Below, in pieces: positions 10,723 through 21,437 of a stretch of 64,000 nt of DNA. The position numbers and the translations under genes are program-made. Position 1 is the stretch's first letter, and each line of letters starts with the position of its first letter. Under the pieces are notes generated by a model. It was not told where the DNA came from and made no database searches. It saw only the letters and a program-made list of their open reading frames with translations. The stretch comes from Gnomoniopsis sp. IMI 355080. Lineage: Eukaryota > Ascomycota > Sordariomycetes > Diaporthales > Gnomoniaceae. The stretch is taken from NCBI GenBank assembly GCA_027946555.1, contig JAPEVC010000068.1, positions 91,615-155,614 on the forward strand, written 5' to 3'.

Positions 10723-12170
10723 GCGATTATCGTGTCAACTTTTGAGAAAAGTAGCAAGCAGGAACGGAGGCAGAGGGGAAATACTTGGGCCTAAGTACTT
10801 GAATCAGGACAAGAAGCTTCTGGCATTACTTTCGAATATTTTGCTGGCAAGACTTCGCGTTGGCAAAGCTGAAGCAGGAGGATGTGGATTACATTTGCAA
10901 TTCAAGCGCAGGTATTGGACGCCAACGTTCAAATTGACGTCAGTCTTACCATGTGAGGTGCACCTTCCGCCTTGTGCTTTCCAATCCAGAACGAGGCGAT
11001 TGCTCCGGCTCTGGCGGGAAGACCACACGTCCTGAGGGTTGGTGATGTTGCGATGGAGTCACCATTACGCCCACCTGCCAGGGCACGACACGCTCCACCA
11101 GCGCCATAAAGCGGGGACAGACTGGGGACGTGCCGTATTTTCATTGTCGAGCATCGAATTTTCTCGCAATTCCATATTGAGGTCTTGAATCGCCAAGTCG
11201 GGACCTTGTGTTGCACATCTCTGGTCGCTGTTGCCGCAAATGCTGGTGGTTTATTGGTAGAGCGTGTGGAAGTGACGTTGGGCCTCCGCCATACTGATGT
11301 AATCCCGGAGTGTTGGCTCCGCTAAAGTGCAGGCGCAGAACGGGACTTCCCGCTTCATGAGGCCTAGCCTTCCAGCCTTTCTGCAGGTTAATTCCTTTGT
11401 GCACTTGCTCAACGAAATCATTTTCAAAGTCGTTCTTACTGGTCGTCCTCGCCAGAAGAAAGCATTCGCTGGGTGCTCTCAAGTATTCTCCAAGCATTAG
11501 TGCAAGGTTATCCAATTGAAAGCGGCTGAAGGGTAAGCATGGCGACTGGAACTCAATATAGCCAACAACTCCCACCCATCTTCCCCAGGTACCCACAAAC
11601 CGCAGTTTGCACAAGCATTCGCAGATAGTTCGGATAATTCGGAATGTCAAATGATCTTGTGCTTATTCACAGACGAAGGTCCAAGGAACGTCGATCTTCA
11701 CGCAATGCTTGCGTACCTTTCCAGACTACCTAAGCAGGTACTGAGCATGTGCGTGAAGACATAGAAGCCTTGTGAAAATGATTATCATTGTAAATATTTA
11801 CAAGTATGCCATTAATGGCAAGGGAAGAAAATGGTAGTACTTGACACAACACAGTGCCGCGGAGTAGCAAAAGCCTCGCGTACCGGAAACCTTTTTCTTT
11901 TAACGCCGATCCAATGCTGCCCAAACACCCAATCTCCGGTAGGATGCATGCTACATTTCCTGCCTGGTATTGCCAAAATAAAAAGATTTTGGCCTGGATT
12001 ATCCTGAACACCAAGATATGACAAAATAAAAGTTCGGGCAAGGGCCGATAAATGTAAACGCCCAAGACTGCACGTGAAGACAAGCAAGTTGTCTTCTGTA
12101 TGGTATCAGTGGTAAACTGCCGCGCTGGAGCGGGTCGAAACAAAAACAAGCGCAAAGATCATTTAAAGTA
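10723..12170. other. Catalase upstream region
   Basis: 1.45 kb between the catalase start and the 3' end of the next reverse gene; it must hold the catalase promoter. Reverse ORFs at 11141-11650 and 11730-12155 show no domain, signal or credible splice pattern. Nothing further is supported. Confidence 0.4.
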
Positions 12171-14042
12171 TCATGAAAGGCTGTCGTATGCGTGTGTCGA
12201 CTTTTTCCGAGAGCCTTTGGTGATTGTCACCATAACAAACAGTAGTATCGCGGACGAGGACATGAGAAGGAGTATCATAGAATCGAAGTCGTCGAACCGG
12301 CCGCACCCAATGGTACAGAAGCCTACAGCTCCTCCCGGACGCTATGAAGAGAGAACAATCAGCTTTTGAACGGTGAAAAACGAACAGACAGCGGAATGCT
12401 TACCGTGGCTCCGAGTTCCGAGTCCCACACGTCCGAAGTGGCCAAAATAGTGCCATCGGCCGCCAACGCATTTGCCACCACAAAGGCGCCGTTTGTTTTA
12501 AGAGGTATCACCGTTTCGTATCCGATCTTCTTGGCGTTGGTGGTGAAGGTGATGTTGTCGCGAGTGGGGCCCTCCATCTGTCAAATAGCAAATATTAGCC
12601 GCTGCATACAAATTCAACTAATCACTCGGGCCAGCAAAACTCACAATATCCCAAGAATCCACTTCCGTGGCCCCATTCCAGCTGACATATGCGTACCCAT
12701 CCGCTGCCGCGATATCAGGTAGCCACGAGGGGAATGCTGTCCAATCCATCGTCCAGGCTCGGTATACGGGCTGTTCGTTGTGTCTCTCGTCGGTCCAAGG
12801 GCCCACCTGCATATCGAGTACAATGTCACCGTCCTCGGTGTACTCGGTGATGACAGGCGTCGTGCCCCAGGCTATAAGCACGTTGCCATTAGGTAACTTT
12901 TGAAAGCCACCCATCGCCCAAGAAGAGATGCTCATGGGGTGACGGTATTCGTGGACGACTTCTGCGGTGAAGTTGTTCGGGTCGTCATAGTTCAGCCGCA
13001 GGTGAAGACCTCGGGAACAACCTTCCGGGCACTGGGGGGATGGTTTTTCGGGGTTCAGATCGTGGTTATCAAACAACGTCAGCTCCGTCAAGTCATCGTT
13101 CAGAAAGCGAGCCGTGTGCTGGAAGCCAAAGTTGGTAGCCTCGCCACCGCTCAAATCAAAGAACTGGTTGTTCTTGCCGCCGAGTTGCCATATGACGGAG
13201 CCATCCTTGCCACTTATCAATGTGAGGGTATTGATGCGCCGTCCCGACACCAGGTAATTGCCCTCCTTCGTCTTCTGCAGGCTGTTGATGTGGAAAAAGT
13301 CCCAGCCAACATCTACTGTTTCCGCGCCATAGTCACCGGATCCCCAATTCACCTCGGTCTCGTTGATGCCGAAGTGGTGGCTAGCGCGCCATAGGAATTT
13401 GAGCTCGCCCGTGGCCACGTCAATCTCCTCGAAAATGCTGTCAAGCAGCTGTCCTTCCTGGGGACCACCACCTGGCGCATTGGTCATATCGTATGGGATC
13501 TTCTCATAGGCTGTGACCAGTGCTGTCCCGTCCTCGGTCAACTGGCACTCATGCGAATCCATCTTGGTATTGATCATTTTGGTGGAGATGTTGTAGACCA
13601 ACTGGTACGATGAGTCGTACAACAGGCAATATCCAAGACCATGGCCACTAAAATCTGCACCTTCCCAAAATGTAAAGTATGGAAGTCCGTTGTACATTTG
13701 TATCCTTGGATTGTTAACAGAAGACCATTTAGGATCGGCATAGACCAGACTGAGGTCTTCTGTATCGATAATAAAAGGTGTGGACTTCTGGTCACCGGCT
13801 AGGGACGACAGGAAAAGGTATCTGCTGAGGCCGGAACGTGTGCGATCCCATTGGCTGACCTGGAAGAGCAGGCCTTTGTTGGTTGTTGACTTGAAAGATT
13901 GATTAGGGTGATTGCCGTAGAAACCTTCATTATACGCCTGGTAGTCGGTGACGTAGGGTAGGGGGTACTCCTCAGCGACTGCAACATTGGCACCGAGTGC
14001 GAGAGCGCCGAGCAAGACGGCGGGACGGGAAAAGGAACGCAT
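12171..14042 (-). CDS. Arylsulfotransferase-like (ASST/Arylsulfotran_2) protein, secreted with C-terminal membrane anchor
   Basis: Exons run 14042-12645, 12577-12404 and 12341-12171 (introns of 67 and 62 bp with GTGAGT...ACAG and GTAAGC...TAG borders, in phase), giving 580 residues. The start MRSFSRPAVLLGALALGANV is a signal peptide; upstream in-frame ATGs to 14315 would bury it, so I reject them. The body matches the fungal arylsulfotransferase beta-propeller family, with HECQLTEDGTALVTAYE, DVGWDFFHINSLQKT, GNYLVSGRR, GSVIWQLGGK and FGFQHTARFL blocks. In bacterial ASST, His residues in such blocks transfer sulfate between phenols; activity here is untested. The third exon adds MILLLMSSSAILLFVMVTI, a transmembrane helix, and a short basic tail (GSRKKSTHAYDSLS). 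The protein is therefore probably a type I cell-surface or endomembrane protein. Sequons such as NQSF, NISTK and NETE fit a secretory route. Confidence 0.9.
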
Positions 14043-15167
14043 GGCGCGAGGTCGAAGTGTGAGGATCAGGTCGGGCCAAGGTTGAGGACGTCGCCAGCTG
14101 CTGGCATTGGAGACGGGAGAGGAGTGTGAAGTGCGAGGTGCGATCGAGGAGAGTGACACGCGCACGAGTGTTTTGGGGGGGGCAGTATTACTTAAAAAGG
14201 AGATAGAATGAGCAGGTTGCGCGGCAAGGGTCCAAGCTGTCCCAGAAAGTCTCCAGTTTACGCAGTACAGCTTCTCGAATGTGCAAAGCCGAGCCCACAG
14301 ATCTCCAGCCGACAATGTCCCTGTCCTTGGACTGCGAATTAAGCTCCACCTAGGCGGGGTCCCGTGGCAAGTGGGTATAGGAGGACCTTGGCCTGGATGC
14401 GCAGGGAGGTGCGAATCCTAGGAAGTCCAAGTGGATGATATCTCGTTCTGGAAGAAGGTAGGTAGTCCTCGGGCAAGAAGGCGTGAAGGTCGAAAGATTC
14501 GATAGATTGGGTGCTGGCTGGCACTCAAGAGATGGAGGCGGACTCGGGATGTTGCCAGTTCAGATGGATGCGAAAGGAAGGATCTATTTTCAAACTGTGC
14601 TGACGCCCAAATCCCAAGAGGAAACAGAATGACGACGCCACCTGATGTTGAAGGGACGAAAGCGGCAAATAATAAAATCAGAAAGCAAAAGCCTCAGGAC
14701 CGCCGAATGTCGCCGAACATATGCCAGAAAAGGATGACGGGGTTAGACAAGACGAAATCAAAAGAATGAAAAGGTACTCCCACGGTCAACGTCGCAACTC
14801 TGCAATACAGTTATTTTAGGGCAAAAAAGGTCCTATTCAACTTGCCATCTGACAAGGCGACGCGTGTTCCGACCAGTGGTGGGACCCGCGCGGCCCCCTT
14901 TCTCTCTGCCAATCAACCTGCAACCCCTGCCCAGACGCCGCTAGAAGGTGGGTCCTTTCTTTCTATCTGCGAGCCCTCAGGGCCAATTCATGCGGACTGC
15001 GGCTTAGCTACCTGCTGTCGTCACGGAGGAGCGGTTCCCTCCCAACTCCGAAAAGGGAACGGAACGGTACCTAGGTAAGGTTTGATTTGGGGCGTGGCAA
15101 GTTGACGATGATCATCGACTCGGGAGACCCATGACTAATTGGACGCACAAGCCCTTTTTTTGTTCCC

Positions 15168-15188
15168 TTTTTTTTTTTTTTTTTTTTT
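15168..15188. repeat. Poly-T tract (T21)
   Basis: An uninterrupted run of 21 thymines, preceded by a shorter T7 run after GCCC. It is a simple mononucleotide repeat in intergenic DNA, likely length-variable. Confidence 0.9.
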
Positions 15189-15882
15189 GGCCTTTGGCGG
15201 GAACTAGGAGGTAGGTGCAGTACTGTAACGGTAAAAGTAGTAATACTGGTACTGTCGGACCGCGTAAAAGTACAGTGATCTGCAGCAGAATCCCAGGAAT
15301 AGGGAAGTCGGTGGCCTGTCCTTATCAAGCTAGCTTGGGTATTCCTGACCCCCCGTGCAGGCTGAAGTCGATCGCACTCTAGGCTCAACGCTCTCAATCT
15401 GGGTATGTCCAATGTCTGTGCGATGCGTCCTACCGACTGGATCTTGGCAAGTTTTGACAAGCTCCTCTCATTCGTGATACTATCTCACCTAGGCAAGTAT
15501 CATAGTACTCGATTCTATAACAGTAAGGTTCAAGCTCTGGGTGCTGGGACATACCGCCGGGCTTGACAGCCCTGCAGCCCTTACAGGCGGATTGGCTTTT
15601 CCCATAGCCTGATGGCCACCCCCGCCAACTCCATAATTAACCTGCATCGGCTCCACATGGTTTCAGACTACGCAGGGTTTCTATTTTGCAGCCTCTCAAC
15701 TCGTGGCCTTTTCAACCCTTTTTCTACCTGTCGTTTGGTTCATTCGGAAAGGGGATGAAACGATACTGTAAAAGACGACCTCTCCGTGCCCTCTCGGCCA
15801 CTCACTGTTAAACTGACTGTGGCGATGACGGGGGCTCTACAAGCACATCGCAAATCATCACCAAATCAACGCATCTCATTTA

Positions 15883-15910
15883 CCACACACACACATACAC
15901 ACATACACAT
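15883..15910. repeat. CA/CATA microsatellite
   Basis: Alternating CACACACACA then CATACACACATACACAT in intergenic DNA. It is a simple sequence repeat. Confidence 0.85.
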
Positions 15911-16742
15911 CTATCCCCTCCCTATCACCTACACCATACATGCGGTAAATTGTCCAATCTGCATACCAATGACCGGCACCTTCCCCGTACCACGAATCAT
16001 TACTACTATGGCACTGGTACAGGGTCGACTGAACTATCTCACCCGCGCGTGCTCAACATCGTGAAAACCCTTTGCAGGCGCTGGCGACAGAACCTTGCGC
16101 CATCAATTCTCCGGGGAAACCCTGCTCGGCCGAGCTTCCGTCTGCACGGGCCTTTCATACAGGGCCGCAGGGGTGCTCTGTACCAAGAGATCACAGCCGA
16201 GTTCTATGAATATCACCAATGTCCACTTTATCAACTCCGAGCCCATGATTGTGTGCAACGGATGATCCGTGGTTTCGCTTGGTTGGGACTCTGTCTACCC
16301 GGGTCATGAAAGGGCCTGTCAAACTTCCAAGCCTCAGTCTTGCCCTCCAAACCCGGTGGCTGAGGGCCGCCAGATCGTCCCTGGGTTGTCGGGTTCATCT
16401 TCAACGCCGGGCAATTTTGATGTCTGCATCGTGAATGCGGCCAGTCAACCGACGCCCGATGGAATCTTCGCCGACTGCCGATGCTGCAAGCGGAAGGCGT
16501 GGCTTTTTAGTCTTTTTACAGGGGTTCAATATCTGAAGACGCGTCTGCAAGCTTAAACGCAAATTAGCTGCCCTTTCCGGCCGCTGAGCCTCATGTGGCT
16601 TCATTGACTGGCGACGACTTTCCCATAAATGCGTGAGAGACATGATAGGCTCATGCATCTATCACGAGCAAATGAGCGCTGGCTGTCCTGGTCCTGAGAC
16701 AATGATGAAGAGTCCAGCACAACAATGTAAACGTCTACGTCC

Positions 16743-18874
16743 CTACAGTTTAGCCGCCTTTTCTTTTTTGGCTTCTTCTCGCAGTATCTTCCGCAAAATT
16801 TTGCCAGCTGGACTCCTTGGGATGACATCCACAAACAACACACCACCTCGCAGCTTTTTATAATGCGCAACCTTCCCTTCCACCCATCTTGCTACCTCCT
16901 CGCGCGTGAGATCTTGAGTGGCGGGCACTACATATGCTCTGCAGGAACAGAGTCGCGGGCGTCAGCAGTGTAACCACATGGTAGCGACATTTGGACATGA
17001 CCACGTGTGACGGGCTGCCAGGATGCGTCCCAAGATCAGGGGCCACGCACAGCCTTGAAATCATTGCAAAGCATCCCCTGGGCAGTCGTAGGTGATTCTC
17101 ACTGACCTTGGTACTTCAGTTCCATCCCCGTCAACACCAATCACAGCTGCGTCCGCAATTTTCGGGTTCGTCAGCAGCACTTCTTCAAGCTCAGCCGGAG
17201 CGACCTGCATGCCCTTGTACTTGATGAGTTCCTGCAAGATGTCAGCCCTGGCCACCAACTTTCTCGCCTGCTTGTCAATGTTTGCCATGTGCGGCAGATG
17301 CTCGACTAGCAAGATCTCTTGGCGGACAGGGGCACGATTTACCTTCTTGCGATCAACAATATAAAGCATCCCATCCTTGAATTGCCCAATATCCCCCGTG
17401 CAAAACCAATCACCCACGAAACTTTCTCGATTCGCCTTATCATTCTTCCAATACCCCTTCGTGACCACGGGACCTCGCACCCAGACTTCGCCGACCCCAC
17501 CGACCTCCACATCCTTTCCCTCATCGTCCACGAGCCGCGCCTCGTGGTTTGCAACAAGATAACTCACGCTACCCGTGTGCTCGCCCTCGCCCGGATCCAT
17601 CGCGGTAATTGCACCGCACGTCTCGGACAGGCCCCACACTTGCGTGAGCTTTGCCTTGCCCTTGCCCAGCTTGGCCTCGGCAGCGGCCTGCAAATCCGCG
17701 CCCAACGGCGCCGCGCCACTTACCGCCCCTTCTACTGTGTCGAAGTGGTCCGTTACGCCAGGGTGCTTCGCGATGGCCAGATAGATGGGCGGGACCGAGA
17801 AGAAGTAGGTGATTTTGTACTTGCGCATGTATTCAAGGAATTTGAGAAAGTCGAACTTTGACATCCAATATGACGTTCCGCCTCGATATGTTACCTGTGG
17901 CATCTATTAGTATTAATTTTCCCCGAGACTGCAGAACTGCAAAACAAAGAATGAACAGCACATTGTGACACATACATTGATAAAGTAACCCTGGACGCCT
18001 GCAATATGCGCTGCTGGAACGTGAGCTAGTGTGCGATATTGCACTCCAGGCTTTTCGCGCCGCATATACTCCTTGTCCAGCTCGAGTGTCAGAAATGATT
18101 CAGACACCATCATGCGGTGACTGATCCTGACGCCTTTGGGTAGCCCAGTGGTGCCACTGGAGAAGAGGATACAGACGATCGAATTCTCCAGCCTCGTCAA
18201 GTCCGTGATCCGCTCCCAGTCGAGCGTCCTGGTGGGTGAGACCTCCAGCCTCTTCCCCGTCGCCACGACCGTCAAATCCAACCCGCCAGCATCGCCGAGG
18301 TACAGCACCCGCTCCGGCGGATACTTGAGCTTGCGCATCGTTTCCTCAACCACGGCGCGGGTGTCGGCATTGCACACAATGACCTTTGGCTCGACCAGGC
18401 CGATGAGATAGGCCAGCTCCGAGGGCGTCGAGCCCGGGCTCGCGGCCGAGTACACCCCACTGGCGGCAATGGTGCTGAAGAAGAGCGTCTGCAGCATGTA
18501 GTGGCCCGTGGTCACGGCCAGGACATTGTCCGTGTCCGGGCCGTTGCGGCCAATGCCGTAGGCATGGCGAAGGACATGGGCTAATTGCTGCGTGAGCTGG
18601 ATTGTGCTCGCTGTGGTGGTGTGCTTGGTTGGGTCGTCGGCGTCCGCGTGGAGGATGCTGTCTGGCTTGGCCTGGGTGAATTTTGAGTCTGTGGGAAGAT
18701 AATCAGTTTCAGGGGAGTCAATTTCGTTTGTTTGCTTGTTTGCTTGGGTCGATCTAGGATGACGAACTCACCCAAGAGCAACGTGAGTATATCCATGTGA
18801 GGTATGTCTAAGTGCCTATCGGCCTTGTAAATGACCGTGCCATCTGGCTGGCGCTGCGTTATGCTCCTGCCCAT
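16743..18874 (-). CDS. 4-coumarate-CoA ligase-like acyl-CoA synthetase with peroxisomal PTS1 (AKL)
   Basis: Exons run 18874-18772, 18688-17976, 17894-17343, 17231-17107 and 16938-16743; all joins keep phase, giving 562 residues. ANL-superfamily motifs appear in order: CILFSSGTTGLPKGV (phosphate loop), QVWGLSETCG, DWFCTGDIG, YIVDRKK joined to ELIKYKGMQVAP (hinge), and PRSPAGKILRKILR, whose first Lys is the adenylation lysine. Such enzymes activate a carboxylic acid to acyl-AMP and then acyl-CoA. The last residues KEKAAKL end in AKL, an accepted PTS1 variant, so import into peroxisomes is likely. The 111-bp intron 17232-17342 is a multiple of three with no stop, so unspliced RNA would stay open. 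The GTG-initiated extension to 18892 is not a fungal start; the ATG at 18874 is used. The substrate cannot be read from sequence. Confidence 0.95.
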
Positions 18875-21437
18875 TGCGACAGTCTGTCTCACTAAGGCTT
18901 TGATTTGGATCGGAGGCGTAGATCTACAATTTACAAGTCCTCAGGATGCGGTCCACAGAGCTCCACCCGTTCGGGGTACCACGGCAAGATTGTGAGCAAC
19001 AACGGCGTCTTAGCTAGTGCACCACTAGGATGTGATGCAAATCAAGTGTGAAGAAGCTTGAGTCAAGGTCGATATGTTCATATCGCCACGAGGACAGAAG
19101 TGTACATGCTCGTCACTCCAATCTTAAAAGGACATAATGTACTAGAAGCAGCCCTCCCCCGCAGTGCCATTTCATTCTACCGAGGCACTCCGTGCCCGGT
19201 CTAAATATATACTTCCCACTTTCAATTCATCAAACCGGTAGGATAATTGTAAACGGAACCTGGTTTTTTGTTCCAGATAGCATCGTCGTGAAGAGGTGGT
19301 TGGCCGGCCAGTTGCTGGTCAGATAGTTAGGGTGCATCTTCAGCCCTACCTGAGCAATTAGTGCCCACTACTATGTACATGAAGCGGCCACACCCCACCG
19401 CACAAGGTCTGGGACATTGTACAGCGGCATACCTAAGTAGAAAGGATGCTGCTGTCTGATGCTTGTATTACAATTCTATGATGGCACAGAATCATCGGCT
19501 ATATCGCGACTGTCGGATTTATCTGAGCTTTGACACCGGCGTAGGGGAGGTCTTGTGTCGTGGCCAGCAACAAGCCTCTCTGCCTCTCCTCTTAGTGAGG
19601 CTCGCGGGGACCACAAGGGCAGGGGATTGCCAGCGTCCCCTCCGCTGTGGGGAGGGGATGGCCTCGGTTCGGTAGCCAAGAAACTGGGGTATCCCTGCTC
19701 ATCAAGCCGCCTTGAACGACATTTCTTCAACATTCGGCCGGCTTCTTCATACATAGAGGAGAGTCTGACTGAACAAACTGTATCGTAGGAATCAGGGAAT
19801 AGATCCATCGGCTGCTAATTCTTTGTGCTTTGTACAGTACCTAGAAGAAGACTCCGAACCACGCCTGATGCGTCACCCCTGATCCGACGCCTCGGCATAA
19901 CACAATGCAGACCAAGCAACCCAGCCTGCGCTACAAGCTACTGACCCGCGACACTGGCATTGAAGCTTCTAGGTCCGATTCAAATGAAGCTTTCGCTTCT
20001 GGGATAAGGAAGGACTGGCGTATTCCTCATTGGCGAGATCATGCTCCAGATCCGGACACGCGGCTCCAAGCCCCGCTCCGACGAAACATGGAATTTAGCA
20101 TGAGAATCTGTCATTTTTATCGGCCGATCGGCCAAGTGACGGTGCTACCTAGGTAAGTTCAGTACCGAAGAGGCGTTGAAAAGTGTGGCTTGAACTCTAG
20201 CCTCATCCTACGATCCAAGGATCTCGGACTTGGGGACGCGTGAACCTGGGTGACAGCAATCCTCCCTCCCAACATGCCTTGATACCAGAACGCCCGAGCG
20301 AGCTTCATAGTCCAACGCTAAACTTAAAATCAAGATGGAAATGGCCAGCCCTTGAGAAAACCCTTGAAAACTGGTGGGGCAGTCAGGGCGTCCCCCAATT
20401 CTCTGCGAGTCCTTCACGCGCTTAGTATATATGACCATAGCAAGACCAAGGGCTACAACTTTGACCATTTGTATTCCAGAGACTCTTCTGACAATAATAT
20501 TAGAACTTCCAGTGAACTTGTACGCCGGGAAAACTATGGCTTCGATGGTCTTCGCATCTGCAAGCACCCATGGATGCCCTCGTTGATGCTCGCACGAGCA
20601 TTGCCAAACGATGACGCGTTCAACTCCTTTCAACATGGCTTTCGAAGGGCAATTGTTTGCTGTAATAGTATCAAGTTAGGTATTATTCGTTCTTGTATAC
20701 ACTAATTTCCTTGTATTGCAGACGATGAGAACATAACGATGACTACGAAAGGGCCTTCAAACGTGGTAAACTCTGTGGTGAAACAGCTGCATGGCCAGAC
20801 ACCACTGGAGCAAACACCCCCATGATTCATCCGTGTAGTATCCTCTAAAGTTCTGAAGTTACCAGTCCTCAAACAGCGGGTCATGGCCGAGGACAGTCTA
20901 TCACATCTTGTTCTAGAGTACCCGGCCGTTGTTTCCTGACAGAGACCTTGTCAGGCCACATATCGTAATGGATGAGACGTTGTGAGATTATAGACGGCTA
21001 TATGCATAAGCGAATAAGGCGCTAATACTTAGGCTACATTTGTCACTCCCCAGTCGCATGTCACTCACGATAGTAGGCTGTGCCTCAGAACCGTTACGGA
21101 GGTCATTCGTTCGGTAGCCAAGCTTTTGGAAAGCAGTGGCACCAAGGACGATCTTTGGTTCGATAATCATTATTGTGTGGTGACATCGCCTGTTCTAATA
21201 GGGAAAATAAATGTGCAGAGCACGTGCGTATGTAATGCTGACAGGCCATTATCCATGACTGCATATGGCTGTTGTAGTGGTGCGACCCGGATTATACCCA
21301 GTCAATTATAACCGCTTTCCTCCACTGTTTCCTCATCGTCTTCCTTCATTCTAATTGTGTCTCAAAATCCCTTTACTTCTTCTTTTCTCAGAACATAGCT
21401 TGCCCTTTTACTTGTCGCAGTGCTGCGGTAGCTAGGC
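18875..21437. promoter_or_regulatory. Divergent 2.6-kb spacer between acyl-CoA ligase and Baeyer-Villiger monooxygenase
   Basis: It contains both upstream regions. TACCTAGGTA lies at 20146-20155. ORFs at 19463-19808, 19905-20156, 20208-20705 and 21126-21311 occur on both strands but none has a domain, signal peptide or coherent splice model. A C/T-rich stretch at about 21305-21400 (CTTTCCTCCACTG, CTTCTTCTTTTC) fits a fungal core promoter for the + gene. Confidence 0.45.

Larger units (their letters stand above)
14043..16742. other. Gene-free 2.7-kb region with poly-T and CA microsatellites
   Basis: Contains the promoter of the arylsulfotransferase-like gene, a TACCTAGGTA palindrome at 15068-15077, a T21 run at 15168-15188 and a CA-rich microsatellite at about 15883-15910. 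ORFs at 15071-15460, 15786-16309 and 16249-16556 overlap each other in different frames and show no domain. No gene is supported. Confidence 0.45.

Noticed and set aside
14043..14315. 91-residue N-terminal extension of the arylsulfotransferase-like protein
   Set aside because: It would place the signal peptide internally; the ATG at 14042 gives a standard secretory start.
17232..17342. 37 extra residues in the acyl-CoA ligase if read straight through
   Set aside because: They interrupt the conserved DRKK-ELIKYKG motif and have GT-AG borders with a CTGAC branch; treated as an intron.
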